A DNA stretch of 17,843 nucleotides from an uncultured Faecalibacterium sp. (GCA_900765705.1 CAAFSR010000329.1:1-17843), one strand, 5' to 3'; counted from the first letter of the stretch, positions 1 through 7,998 are shown. Notes: a model not told the origin generated them from the letters alone. Numbers and translations are program-made.

Positions 1-2
1 CC

Positions 3-260
3 ATTGCCCGCGCGCTGGCCAAAAACCCCAAGCTGCTGCTCTGCGATGAACCTACCGGTGCACTGGACTACCGCACCGGCAAGCAGGTGCTGGGCCTTTT
101 GCAGGATACCTGCCGCAAGACCGGGCGCACTGTTATTGTTATTACCCACAACACGGCACTGACCGCCATGGCTGACCGCATTATTCAGGTGCGCAGCGGC
201 CGCATCGTGTCCAATCAGGTCAACGAGCACCCGGTGCCGGTGGAACAGATCGAGTGGTGA
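3..260 (+). CDS. ABC transporter ATP-binding protein, C-terminal part (5' end outside window)
   Basis: Open from the first base in frame 3 to the TGA at 258-260, giving the last 85 residues of an ABC ATPase. The visible part begins just after the signature region (AIARAL, the usual continuation of LSGGQQQR-VAIARAL). It then shows Walker B with the catalytic glutamate (LLLCDEPTG), the D-loop (ALD) and the H-loop histidine (VIVITHN). The protein ends with a short strand and a hydrophilic tail. The DEPTG-x-LD form is typical of the MacB/LolD/FtsE-like class that energises FtsX-type permeases, which fits the gene that follows: its GTG start overlaps this stop, so the two are almost certainly translated together and form one transporter. 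The substrate cannot be read from this fragment. The family call is secure; the N-terminus is unseen. Confidence 0.93.
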   Translation: MARALAKNPKLLLCDEPTGALDYRTGKQVLGLLQDTCRKTGRTVIVITHNTALTAMADRIIQVRSGRIVSNQVNEHPVPVEQIEW

Positions 261-3200
261 GTACTGTGCAGAAAAGTTACCGCAAAAATATCCTGCGCGA
301 GATGAAAAGCAGCATCAGTCGGGTGGTGTCCCTGTTTGGCATTGTGGCGCTGGGCGTGATGATGCTTACCGGCCTGATGTGCATTGCGCCCAATATGCGT
401 ACCGCTGCCCAGAAATACTATGTGCAGCAGAATGTGTTCGATATCCGGGTGCTGTCCACCCTTGGCCTCAGTCAGGGCGATATCGATGCCATTGCCGCTG
501 TGGACGGGGTAGAAGCCGTGCAGGCGGTGAAGTATCAGGACGTGGAAGGCCACTGGACAGGGGACGAGCAGACCAACGTGGCGCGGCTGTATCAGCTGCC
601 TGCCGACCCGCAGGCCAATACGCCGGAGAACATGAACCGTCTGGTGCTGCTGTCCGGCCGGATGCCGGAAGCAGCCGGGGAATGCGTGGTGCATGTGATG
701 GGGCATGGCAGCCCGGTGGAGCCTGGCACTCAGTTCACCCTGCCGGAAAAGACCGGGGAAGTCAGTGGGCAGGTGTTTACGGTGGTGGGTACGGTGCAGG
801 ATCCGCTGCATTTTTCCACCGATTCCGAGAGCAGCACTGTGGGCAACGGCCAGCTGGACTGCATCCTGTTTGTGCCGGAGGGTACTTTGACCGCCGATTA
901 TTATACGATATGCTATATCAAGGCGGAAAACGCCGGGCTGTATGATAATGATTCCGATGAATATCAGGCCGCCGTGGATGCTGTGGCCGAAAACCTCAAG
1001 GCCATTCAGGACGTGCAGTGCACCGCACGGCGGGAAGAACTGATGGACACCGCCAACGACAAGCTGGCCGAGGCGCGCGCCGAGTACGACAGCCAGAAGG
1101 CCGAGGCGGAGCGCCAGTTTGCCGAGGCGGAGGCAAAGCTTGCAGACGCGCAGGCGCAGCTGGATGCCGCCAAGGCGCAGCTGGACGCCGGTGAAAAGGA
1201 GCTTGCCGCCCAGAAGGCTGCCCTGCCGGACACCATGCAGAGCGGTGCCGACAAGTTGGTGACCAGCGAAGCACAGGTGCTGGAATTTGAGGAGCAGCTG
1301 CAGCAGATCGAGCTGCTGGTCAACCTGAAAAAGGTGGCTGACCCGCTGCTGACCTACGCGGAGGCTGCCCTGCGCAACGCCGAAAAGGCGCTGGACGAGG
1401 CCGAGCCGGAGGACGAGGACTACATTGAGCTGCGGGATGCGCTGGCCAAGGCACAGGACGCCTACGATAACATCGATAACCAGCTGCAGGGCTATCAGCA
1501 GCAGCTGGACGAGGGCAAGCGGCAGATGTACAAGCAGGGGCTGATCTCCTCGCCCAGCCTTTCCAACGACCAGCTGGTGACCGAGGCCAAGGCTGCCCTG
1601 CGCAAGATGAAGCTGCAGCTTTTGCAGGGGCAATTGCAGCTGACCACCGGCACAGCCAGTGCCTACACCCAGTTCGATGCCGCACAAAAGCAGCTGGAGG
1701 AGGGCTGGGCGGAGTATAACGCCGGACAGACCCAGCTGGAGGCCTCCCGTACCGAATACGAGAGCAAGAAGGCCGAGGCAGAGCAGAAGCTGGCGGATGG
1801 CCTTGCCCAGCTGAACGATGCCGAGGAGCAGGTGAGCCAGATCAAAAAGGGCGAGTGGTATGTGCTGGACCGCACCTCCACCATGAGCTGCGTCACCTTT
1901 GCCCAGTACGCCGACCGCATGGACGCCATAGCCCGGGTGTTCCCGGTGTTCTTCTTCCTTGTGGCAGCGCTGGTGGCTACCACCACCATGACCCGCATGG
2001 TGGACGAGAACCGGCTGCAGATGGGCACCTTAAAGGCGCTGGGCTACTCCAATTTCAGCATTGCGGGCAAGTACCTGTTCTACGCGCTGCTGGCCAGCAT
2101 ATTGGGCAGCATTGTCGGTATGGTGGTGGGCTTTGTCATCTTCCCGGTGATCATCTGGAACGCCTATCAGATGGTGTTCACCCTGCCCACCTTTACCTTG
2201 CACTTCTACCCGGGCATGGCAGCCGCAAGCGTGGGCATCAGCGCCGCTGTCATCGGCTTTGCCACATGGTTCGCCTGCCGTTCCAGTCTGGCGGAAAAGA
2301 CCGCAGCGCTGCTGCTGCCCCGTGCTCCGATGGCGGGCAAGCGCATTCTGATGGAGCGCATCACTCCGCTGTGGTCCCGGATGTCCTTCTCGCAAAAGAC
2401 CACCGCCCGCAACCTGTTCCGGTATAAAAAGCGGTTCTTCATGACCGTGCTGGGCGTGGCGGGCTGCACCGCGCTGCTGCTCATCGGCTTTGGCATACAG
2501 GATTCCCTGTTGCCCATCGTTACAAAGCAGTCCACGGAGCTGACCCATAACGATATGTCCATCTCTCTCAGCGATACCAAAGCCCTGACCATGGAACAGG
2601 GGCTGGCGGACGAGCTGAACGGCAACAGCGCCGTGCAGAACTGGGGCGCGGTGTATACCAAATCCACTACCATCTACAATGCCGCAGGGCAGAGCGCAAG
2701 CGTGAGCATCGTGGCTGCGGCCAAGGACAGCGACCTGACCCGCTACGTCACCTTCCGCACCCGCAAGGGGCACAAGGCCATCGGCTTTGACAGCGGCAGC
2801 GCCATCCTGACCGAAAAGACCGCCGAAAATCTGGGCCTGCATACCGGCGACACCTTCTGGGTGGAAAACACCGAGGGCGCACGGGTGGAGCTGACCCTGA
2901 CCGGCATCACCGAGAACTATATGTTCACCCGGCTGTACCTTTCCCGCGCGCAGCTGGAAAGCCTGTTGGGCACAGCGGACATCCCGTGGAACACGGTCTA
3001 CGGCAAGACGAGCTGCACCGATGCTGCCGGGTACAACGCCCTGCGCACCGACCTGCTGGACTGCAACTACGTCAGCAGTATCAGCTTTACAGAGGACACC
3101 ACCGAGCTGTTCGACAACCTGATCGTCAGTCTGGGTTATGTGGTGGTGCTGATCATCATCTGCGCGGCAGCGCTGGCAGCGGTGGTGCTGTATAACCTGA

Positions 3201-3532
3201 TCAGCGTCAACCTTGGCGAGCGCAAAAAGGAGCTGGCTACCATCAAAGTGCTGGGCTTCTACGATAAAGAGGTGTACCGCTACATCTTCCGCGAGATCGA
3301 GCTGCTGGCGCTCATCGGCTCCGGCGTGGGTCTGGCGCTGGGTGTGCCGCTGCACAAGTTCATTATCCTGACCGTGGAGATGGACCAGCTCATGTTCATC
3401 CGCACCATTGCCCCGCGCAGCTACCTGCTGGCGGTGGCGCTGACCATGGTATTTACCGTGGTGGTCTGCTTTGTGATGCGGCGGCACGTCCGGCGCATCA
3501 GCATGGTGGAAAGCATGAAAGCCCCGGAGTAA
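254..3532 (+). CDS. FtsX/MacB-type ABC transporter permease with long extracytoplasmic coiled coil
   Basis: A 1092-residue membrane permease. The N-terminus (KNILREMKSSISR followed by a hydrophobic segment, about 21-42) is typical of this family. Residues about 43-255 form a MacB-like extracytoplasmic domain. About 258-530 is an Ala/Glu/Gln/Lys/Leu-rich heptad region predicted to form a long coiled coil, broken near 330 and 425-450. The first FtsX domain has membrane segments near 560-582, 612-640 and 655-676. A second half follows, with a segment at about 728-750, an extracytoplasmic domain to about 955, and FtsX segments near 960-985, 1014-1036 and 1057-1076. GTG 254 has a weak GGAA 8 bases upstream. 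GTG 257 would give a classic 4-base GTGA overlap with the ATPase stop and is an equally good start. No promoter lies between them. Substrate unknown; relatives handle lipids, peptides or envelope stress. Family call sure, function not. Confidence 0.93.
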   Translation: MVSTVQKSYRKNILREMKSSISRVVSLFGIVALGVMMLTGLMCIAPNMRTAAQKYYVQQNVFDIRVLSTLGLSQGDIDAIAAVDGVEAVQAVKYQDVEGHWTGDEQTNVARLYQLPADPQANTPENMNRLVLLSGRMPEAAGECVVHVMGHGSPVEPGTQFTLPEKTGEVSGQVFTVVGTVQDPLHFSTDSESSTVGNGQLDCILFVPEGTLTADYYTICYIKAENAGLYDNDSDEYQAAVDAVAENLKAIQDVQCTARREELMDTANDKLAEARAEYDSQKAEAERQFAEAEAKLADAQAQLDAAKAQLDAGEKELAAQKAALPDTMQSGADKLVTSEAQVLEFEEQLQQIELLVNLKKVADPLLTYAEAALRNAEKALDEAEPEDEDYIELRDALAKAQDAYDNIDNQLQGYQQQLDEGKRQMYKQGLISSPSLSNDQLVTEAKAALRKMKLQLLQGQLQLTTGTASAYTQFDAAQKQLEEGWAEYNAGQTQLEASRTEYESKKAEAEQKLADGLAQLNDAEEQVSQIKKGEWYVLDRTSTMSCVTFAQYADRMDAIARVFPVFFFLVAALVATTTMTRMVDENRLQMGTLKALGYSNFSIAGKYLFYALLASILGSIVGMVVGFVIFPVIIWNAYQMVFTLPTFTLHFYPGMAAASVGISAAVIGFATWFACRSSLAEKTAALLLPRAPMAGKRILMERITPLWSRMSFSQKTTARNLFRYKKRFFMTVLGVAGCTALLLIGFGIQDSLLPIVTKQSTELTHNDMSISLSDTKALTMEQGLADELNGNSAVQNWGAVYTKSTTIYNAAGQSASVSIVAAAKDSDLTRYVTFRTRKGHKAIGFDSGSAILTEKTAENLGLHTGDTFWVENTEGARVELTLTGITENYMFTRLYLSRAQLESLLGTADIPWNTVYGKTSCTDAAGYNALRTDLLDCNYVSSISFTEDTTELFDNLIVSLGYVVVLIIICAAALAAVVLYNLISVNLGERKKELATIKVLGFYDKEVYRYIFREIELLALIGSGVGLALGVPLHKFIILTVEMDQLMFIRTIAPRSYLLAVALTMVFTVVVCFVMRRHVRRISMVESMKAPE

Positions 3533-3550
3533 TTTCAAAGTAAGAAAAAA

Positions 3551-3594
3551 GCACCCCCTGCAGTCTGTACGGGCAGACCGCAGGGGGTGCTTGG
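3551..3594. terminator. Bidirectional intrinsic terminator between convergent genes
   Basis: An 11-base perfect stem (GCACCCCCTGC at 3551-3561 with GCAGGGGGTGC at 3580-3590) is extended by an inner GTCTG/CAGAC stem (3563-3567 with 3574-3578). On the plus strand it is followed by TTGGTTTT. On the minus strand the run of A at about 3545-3550 becomes a strong U tract. It sits 18 bases after the ABC permease stop and 22 bases after the stop of the opposing purine permease, so it serves both. Confidence 0.9.
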
Positions 3595-3612
3595 TTTTAT
3601 ACGCTTAAGGAA

Positions 3613-4983
3613 TTAGAGGAACACATACTTGAGGATGAACAGCACGGTGAGCACATACATCAGCGGGCTGATCTTCTTCTCCTTGGCCTTGCCGGTGACC
3701 ACGTTGATGATGGTCCAGGAGATGATGCCGATGGCGATACCCTCGGAGATGCTGTAAGCGGTGGGCATGGCCAGAATGGTCAGGAAGGCGGGGATGCCCT
3801 CGCTGGGATCATTGAAGTCGATCTTGACAGCAGAGCCCATCATGTAGAAGCCGACGATGATCAGAGCCGGAGCGGTAGCAAAGCTGGGGATGGTGAGGAA
3901 CAGCGGGCTGAAGATGGTAGCCAGCAGGAACAGCACACCGGTGGTCATAGCGGTCAGACCGGTGCGGCCGCCCTCGGTAACGCCGGAAGCGCTCTCCACG
4001 AAGGTGGTGGTGGTGGAAGTGCCCAGCACAGCGCCCACGCAGGTGCCGATGGAGTCCGCCATCAGTGCACCCTTGATGCGGGGCAGGCGGCCATCCTCGT
4101 CCAGCATATCAGCCTTGGAGGCCACGCCGATCAGGGTGCCCAGTGTATCGAACAGGTCCACGAACAGGAAGGAGAACATCACGGCGAAGAAGTTCAGCAG
4201 GCCAACACCGGAGAAATCGGTCTTGAACACCTGACCAAAGGTCTTGCCCAGTGCAGTGAAGTCGAAGCTGACAAAGGCGGTGGGGATCACGGAGTACATA
4301 CCAGCCTCCACATCGGGGACGTAAAGGCCGGTCAGCTCGCACACGATGCCCAGCACCCAAGTGATCAGGATGCCGTACAGGATGCCGCCCTTGACCTTTT
4401 TGACCAGCAGAATGGCGGTGATGACAACGCCCAGCAGAGCCAGAATAGCGCCCATGCCAACGCTGTGGAAGGTTGCGCCCTTGAAGTGCTGGTAGGTGAC
4501 CAGCGTAGCGTCGCTGTTGACGATCAGCTTGGCGTTCTGCAGGCCGACGAAAGCCACGAACAGGCCGATGCCCACGCTGACAGCGCTCTTCAGGGTCATG
4601 GGAATGGCGTTGAAGATGCCCTCGCGCACATTGGTCAGGGACAGTGCAATGAAGATGATGCCCTCAACAAAGACGGCCATCAGAGCCAGCTGCCAGCTGT
4701 AGCCCATGGTCAGCACGACCGTGTAGGCAAAGTAGGCGTTCAGACCCATACCGGGAGCCAGTGCAAAGGGATAGTTGGCCAGCACAGCCATCAGTGCGGT
4801 GGCAATGAAGGATGCCAGCGCGGTAGCGATCAGCACAGCCTTGGAATCCATGCCCGCAGCGGACAGGATGTTGGGGTTGACGGCAAGGATGTAAGCCATG
4901 GTCATGAAGGTGGTGATACCGGCCATGATCTCGGTCTTTGCATCGGTGTGGTTTTCTTTCAAGTGAAAGAACTTTTCTAACAT
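3613..4983 (-). CDS. NCS2 family purine base permease (AzgA/PbuG type)
   Basis: A 456-residue polytopic membrane protein, the usual length for the AzgA/PbuG branch (COG2252) of the nucleobase:cation symporter 2 family. These proteins import adenine, guanine or hypoxanthine by proton symport. Visible family marks are the N-terminal AGITTFMTMAYI and NPNILS, ALAPGMGLNAYFAY at about 76-89 in the third membrane segment, FDTLGTLIG near 276, and the substrate-site stretch GTSTTTTFVESASGV ending near 327. The ATG at 4981-4983 has AGGAGG (4990-4995 on the complement) 6 bases away, so the start is secure. It has its own promoter and shares a terminator with the convergent ABC permease, so it is monocistronic. 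The leader is only about 58 bases, too short for a purine riboswitch, and none of that riboswitch's conserved core is visible. Which purine it prefers cannot be read from sequence. Confidence 0.95.
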   Translation of the reverse strand: MLEKFFHLKENHTDAKTEIMAGITTFMTMAYILAVNPNILSAAGMDSKAVLIATALASFIATALMAVLANYPFALAPGMGLNAYFAYTVVLTMGYSWQLALMAVFVEGIIFIALSLTNVREGIFNAIPMTLKSAVSVGIGLFVAFVGLQNAKLIVNSDATLVTYQHFKGATFHSVGMGAILALLGVVITAILLVKKVKGGILYGILITWVLGIVCELTGLYVPDVEAGMYSVIPTAFVSFDFTALGKTFGQVFKTDFSGVGLLNFFAVMFSFLFVDLFDTLGTLIGVASKADMLDEDGRLPRIKGALMADSIGTCVGAVLGTSTTTTFVESASGVTEGGRTGLTAMTTGVLFLLATIFSPLFLTIPSFATAPALIIVGFYMMGSAVKIDFNDPSEGIPAFLTILAMPTAYSISEGIAIGIISWTIINVVTGKAKEKKISPLMYVLTVLFILKYVFL

Positions 4984-5010
4984 GAGAAACCTCCTGCTTC
5001 CAATAAAACA

Positions 5011-5034
5011 CTCCGCCGGTTGCGGGCGGCGGAG
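5011..5034 (-). promoter_or_regulatory. GC-rich leader hairpin before the purine permease
   Basis: CTCCGCCG (5011-5018) pairs perfectly with CGGCGGAG (5027-5034), leaving an 8-base loop. In the minus-strand transcript this hairpin starts about 8 bases after the predicted transcription start, is followed by TGTTTTATT, and ends 15 bases before the AGGAGG. It could stabilise the 5' end, or act as an early terminator or attenuator. The short U-rich run is interrupted, so termination would be inefficient. Confidence 0.55.
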
Positions 5035-5048
5035 AAAGAACAGTACCC

Positions 5049-5077
5049 ATTCTAACAGCTCAAATTGTTTTTGTCCA
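5049..5077 (-). promoter_or_regulatory. Predicted sigma-A promoter of the purine permease
   Basis: Read on the minus strand: -35 TGGACA (5072-5077), a 17-base spacer, and -10 TAGAAT (5049-5054). Five of six bases match consensus in the -35 and four or five in the -10, with ideal spacing. Transcription would begin near 5042, giving a leader of about 58 bases. Confidence 0.65.
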
Positions 5078-5357
5078 CATCAGAAACACACAATTTTCGC
5101 AATTTGTTCAAATTTTCTTGAATAAGTATGACTTATGCGCGAAAAAATCTGGTATTTTTTGGTGGTTTGAACGGAATGAACGCCTTTTGTGCAGAAAAGA
5201 TGTTTGCGGGAAGCGGGCGGCGAAACACCCCTTTGCCACAAAAAGGGGATAGCGGAACGTCCGCAGACGTTCCGCTACCCTAAAATTATAAATAATTATT
5301 CCGCTGAAAATATCCAGAGCAAAGCGGAGGATATTTAAAATCGTTCTGTAATAAAAG
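5078..5357. other. AT-rich structured intergenic region, no convincing gene
   Basis: About 280 bases between the permease promoter and the luxS terminator. The base composition is clearly more AT-rich than the flanking genes. It holds two inverted repeats: a strong one at 5246-5280 and a smaller one at 5308-5336 (AAATATCC with GGATATTT, with a competing CCGCT/AGCGG pairing from 5301-5305). On the minus strand there is a TATAAT a few bases upstream of the strong hairpin, but no good -35 at 17 bases. An open frame of 86 codons crosses the region on the minus strand, but it begins with GTG inside the luxS terminator, has no ribosome site, and runs through the hairpins, so I do not call it a gene. 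Confidence 0.5.
5239..5280 (-). terminator. Strong hairpin with U tract on the minus strand
   Basis: TAGCGGAACGTC (5250-5261) and GACGTTCCGCTA (5266-5277) form a perfect 12-base stem with a CGCA loop. Three more G-C pairs lie beyond a single bulged A (5246-5248 with 5278-5280). In the minus-strand direction the stem is followed by CTTTTTG, the form of an intrinsic terminator. It lies downstream of the luxS terminator, so it may be a second, backup stop for pyk-luxS, the end of an unrecognised small RNA, or a copy of a dispersed palindromic repeat. Confidence 0.5.
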
Positions 5358-5393
5358 GAGCACCGCACAAAAATACTGTGCGGTGCTCTTTTT
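5358..5393. terminator. Terminator of pyk-luxS, symmetrical
   Basis: A perfect 12-base stem, GAGCACCGCACA (5358-5369) with TGTGCGGTGCTC (5377-5388), and a 7-base loop. On the minus strand, after luxS, it is followed by CTTTTATT. On the plus strand it is followed by TTTTT (5389-5393). It lies 15 bases past the luxS stop. Confidence 0.85.
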
Positions 5394-5402
5394 GGTTATA
5401 GA

Positions 5403-5855
5403 TCAGTAGTGCAGATCCTCTGCGGTCAGGCCTTCCAGTACGGGCAGCATGGCTGCGGCCTCCGCCTTGGCGGCGGGCAGGTCCATATCGCGGTAGTTGC
5501 CGCACTCCACCTCGCTGGCACCGGGCACAGCGCCCTCAAAGCCGGCCATAAAGCGGTAGGCGTCCACTGTCAGCTGCAGTGCCTGCGCCGGGGTCAGCCC
5601 CCGGGTAAGCAGGTAAAAGCCGGTGCGGCAGCCCATGGGGCCAACATAGATCACCCCGTCCTTCACGGCGCTGTTGCGCGCGTAGGTGGCAAACAGGTGC
5701 TCCAGCGTGTGGGCGGCGGCAGTGGTCAGGTAATCGCCCTGATTGGGCTTTTTCATGCGGATGTCCCAAGTGAGCACATCGCCGTCCTGACGGCTCAGGT
5801 ACATCCCGCGGTCAAGCCGGGTGTGATCCACACAAAAGCTTGCGATACGTTCCAT
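5403..5855 (-). CDS. luxS: S-ribosylhomocysteine lyase LuxS
   Basis: A 150-residue cytoplasmic metalloenzyme that splits S-ribosylhomocysteine into homocysteine and 4,5-dihydroxy-2,3-pentanedione, the autoinducer-2 precursor, as part of the activated methyl cycle. All key residues are present: the metal-binding HTLEH motif with His49 and His53, the catalytic Glu52 within it, the catalytic Cys76 in GPMGCRTGFY, and the third metal ligand Cys118 in ECGNYRDMDL. I chose the ATG at 5853-5855 (MERIASF), which matches the family N-terminus and has AGGAG 9 bases upstream (5865-5869). An in-frame extension upstream to 5900 overlaps pyk and has no support. The gene follows pyk by 22 bases with no promoter or terminator between them, so it is very likely cotranscribed with pyk. 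Identification is certain. Confidence 0.97.
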   Translation of the reverse strand: MERIASFCVDHTRLDRGMYLSRQDGDVLTWDIRMKKPNQGDYLTTAAAHTLEHLFATYARNSAVKDGVIYVGPMGCRTGFYLLTRGLTPAQALQLTVDAYRFMAGFEGAVPGASEVECGNYRDMDLPAAKAEAAAMLPVLEGLTAEDLHY

Positions 5856-5877
5856 ACTACGGTTCTCCTTTTGTGTC

Positions 5878-7629
5878 TTAGCCCTGCAGGCGCTGCACAC
5901 TGCCGTGTGCGCAGTCCACGGCCACCATCAGACCATCGCGGATGTGGCTGGTAGCACCGGTGGCACCCACAACGGTGGGCTTCAGCAGTGCCTTGCCGGC
6001 AATGGCAGCGTGGCTGTTCAGGCCGGGCTCCTCCACCACCAGAGCGGCGGCGTCGCGCACAAAGCTCAGCATCTCGTTGCTGGTGGAGGGAACCACCAGC
6101 ACCATGCCGGGCTTGAACTTGGCGCGCACCTCGTCCATGGTGCGGCAGACGCAGGCCTTGCCGGTAGCAACATCATTGTTCTCGGGGCCGACACCCACAC
6201 CGGTGGTCAGGCAGTTGCCTACCATGTGGATCTTGATCATATTGGTGGTGCCGGAAACGCCCACAGGCACGCCGGCGGTCACAACAGCCAGCTCACCGTT
6301 GTGCAGGTAGCCATTCTCCTTGGCCAGAGAGGTAGACATCTCGATCAGCTCATCGGTGCTGTGTGCCAGCGCCATCATCAGCGGAGTAATGCCCCAGCTC
6401 AGGGACAGCTGACGTTGCACCTGCTCGCGCATAACGCAGGCAATAATGGGCTGCTGCGGGCGGTACTTGCTCAGTAGGCGGGCAGTGGTGCCGGACTCGG
6501 ACACGGTAACGATGGCGGCGGCGTTCACGTCCTTTGCGGTCAGGCAGGCGGCGTGAGCGGTAGCGTCGGAAACGCTGATCTTGCCGGTGTTGGGCTCCAT
6601 CAGACGGCCGCGCAGGTAGTGACCCTCCTGCTCGGTGCGCTCGGCGATGGCAGACATGGTCTTCAGTGCCTCCACAGGGTAGGCACCGGCAGCGGTCTCA
6701 CCGGACAGCATAATCGCAGAGGTGCCGTCGTAGATGGCGTTTGCCACGTCCGAGATCTCGGCGCGGGTGGGGCGGGGGTTCACGATCATGCTGTCCAGCA
6801 TCTGGGTAGCGGTGACGATGGGCTTGCCGAAGGAGAAGGAGCGGTCGATGATGGTCTTCTGGATGCCGGGCAGCTCGGTGAAGTCGATCTCCACGCCCAG
6901 ATCGCCACGGGCGACCATCACGGCGTCGGCAGCAGCCAGAATGCTGTCGATGTTGTTCACGCCCTCGCGGTTCTCGATCTTTGCAATGATGCGGATGTTG
7001 GAGTCGTACTGGTTCAGCAGGTTGCGGATCTCGTACACGTCCTGAGCGGTGCGCACAAAGGAAGCGGCGATGAAATCAAAGCCCTGCTGGATACCAAAGA
7101 TGATATCGTCCTTATCGCGCTGGCTCATATACGGCATAGAAAGATGCACGCCGGGCACGTTGACGCCCTTCTTGTTCTTGATCTTGCCGTTGTTCAGCAC
7201 GGTGCACACGATGTCGGTATCGTTCACGGTCTGGACCTGCAGCTTGATCAGGCCGTCGTCCAGCATGATGGTGCCGTTCGGCTCCACGTCCATGGGCAGA
7301 TCCTTGTAGGTGATGGAGCAGATCTCGCTCGTGCCCTCCACATCGCGGGTGGTCAGGGTAAAGGTCTGGCCTGCAACCAGTGTCTCAACGCCGTTCTTAA
7401 AGTCCTTCAGGCGGATCTCCGGGCCCTTGGTGTCCAGCAGTGCGGCCACGGGCTTGCCCAGTTCCTCGCGCAGGGCCTTCAGCTTTTCAAAGCGGCCCAG
7501 ATGCTCCTCGTGGGAACCGTGGGAAAAATTGAAGCGGGCCACGTTCATGCCGTTGGCGATCAGCTCGCGCAGCACGCCTTCCTTATCGGTGGAAGGGCCA
7601 AGGGTGCAAATGATCTTCGTCTTTCTCAT
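5878..7629 (-). CDS. pyk: Pyruvate kinase with extra C-terminal PEP-utilising-type domain
   Basis: Converts phosphoenolpyruvate and ADP to pyruvate and ATP, the last step of glycolysis, in the cytoplasm. The 583-residue protein starts MRKTKIICTLGPS, with the substrate-binding NFSHGSHEEH and DTKGPEIR following. The active-site signature IIAKIENREG is at about 214-223, where the lysine is catalytic, then MLDSMI near 276 and SGETAAGAYP near 310. The alpha/beta C domain runs to about 470. Residues about 500-583 are an added domain with EEPGLNSHAAIAGKAL near 532-547, resembling the mobile phosphohistidine domain of PEP synthases. Pyruvate kinases of Bacillus and Geobacillus carry the same extension, in which the histidine is not known to be phosphorylated. 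ATG 7627-7629 has GGAGG (7639-7643) 9 bases away. It heads the pyk-luxS unit. Confidence 0.97.
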   Translation of the reverse strand: MRKTKIICTLGPSTDKEGVLRELIANGMNVARFNFSHGSHEEHLGRFEKLKALREELGKPVAALLDTKGPEIRLKDFKNGVETLVAGQTFTLTTRDVEGTSEICSITYKDLPMDVEPNGTIMLDDGLIKLQVQTVNDTDIVCTVLNNGKIKNKKGVNVPGVHLSMPYMSQRDKDDIIFGIQQGFDFIAASFVRTAQDVYEIRNLLNQYDSNIRIIAKIENREGVNNIDSILAAADAVMVARGDLGVEIDFTELPGIQKTIIDRSFSFGKPIVTATQMLDSMIVNPRPTRAEISDVANAIYDGTSAIMLSGETAAGAYPVEALKTMSAIAERTEQEGHYLRGRLMEPNTGKISVSDATAHAACLTAKDVNAAAIVTVSESGTTARLLSKYRPQQPIIACVMREQVQRQLSLSWGITPLMMALAHSTDELIEMSTSLAKENGYLHNGELAVVTAGVPVGVSGTTNMIKIHMVGNCLTTGVGVGPENNDVATGKACVCRTMDEVRAKFKPGMVLVVPSTSNEMLSFVRDAAALVVEEPGLNSHAAIAGKALLKPTVVGATGATSHIRDGLMVAVDCAHGSVQRLQG

Positions 7630-7780
7630 GCAAATATACCTCCGTCAACTCTCTCTTACTTTTATCCGGCACAGCGGCTGTATGGGCTGCTGTGTATGAC
7701 CAATGGAAGCCAAAAAGCTCCCGGTGCAGCGGGTATGTTTATGTGGCAGAGCAGAAAAAACCGAAACTCTACCAACTACT

Positions 7781-7809
7781 ATTATAATCATTCCGGTGCA
7801 AGAGAGCAA
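7781..7809 (-). promoter_or_regulatory. Predicted sigma-A promoter of pyk-luxS
   Basis: On the minus strand: -35 TTGCTC (7804-7809), a 17-base spacer, and a perfect -10 TATAAT (7781-7786). Transcription would begin near 7774, giving a leader of about 145 bases, long for this window. Confidence 0.6.
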
Positions 7810-7969
7810 GAGGAATTTTTGCTTGAATACAAGTTTTTGCTCCCGTCCGTGTCTGCAAAGGAAATTGCAAAAACTTTAACGATGCGGCGCGGCTTTCCGT
7901 GCACGGTTTTGCCCGGGAAAACTGCGGCAAAATGCAAAAACTGATAAAACCATACAGCGTTGCTGCCTC

Positions 7970-7998
7970 TTGCATCCGGCAGGCTTTTTGCTTATAAT
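7970..7998 (+). promoter_or_regulatory. Predicted sigma-A promoter of deoB-pdp
   Basis: -35 TTGCAT (7970-7975), a 17-base spacer, and a perfect -10 TATAAT (7993-7998). An inverted repeat TTGCTT (7988-7993) / AAGCAA (8001-8006) with a 7-base centre covers the -10, a position where a repressor would block initiation. Transcription would start near 8005. Confidence 0.7.

Noticed and set aside
215..1687. A 490-codon open frame opposite the coiled-coil part of the ABC permease
   Set aside because: The repetitive coiled-coil codons create a long Leu/Gln/Gly-rich antisense frame. No ribosome site and no domain.
4984..5110. A purine riboswitch before the purine permease
   Set aside because: None of the conserved aptamer core could be found on the minus strand, and the predicted promoter leaves only about 58 bases of leader.
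5108..5368. An 86-codon minus-strand frame in the luxS-permease gap
   Set aside because: It begins with GTG inside the luxS terminator stem, has no ribosome site, and runs through two hairpins. Its basic, Phe-rich composition is that of translated AT-rich non-coding DNA.
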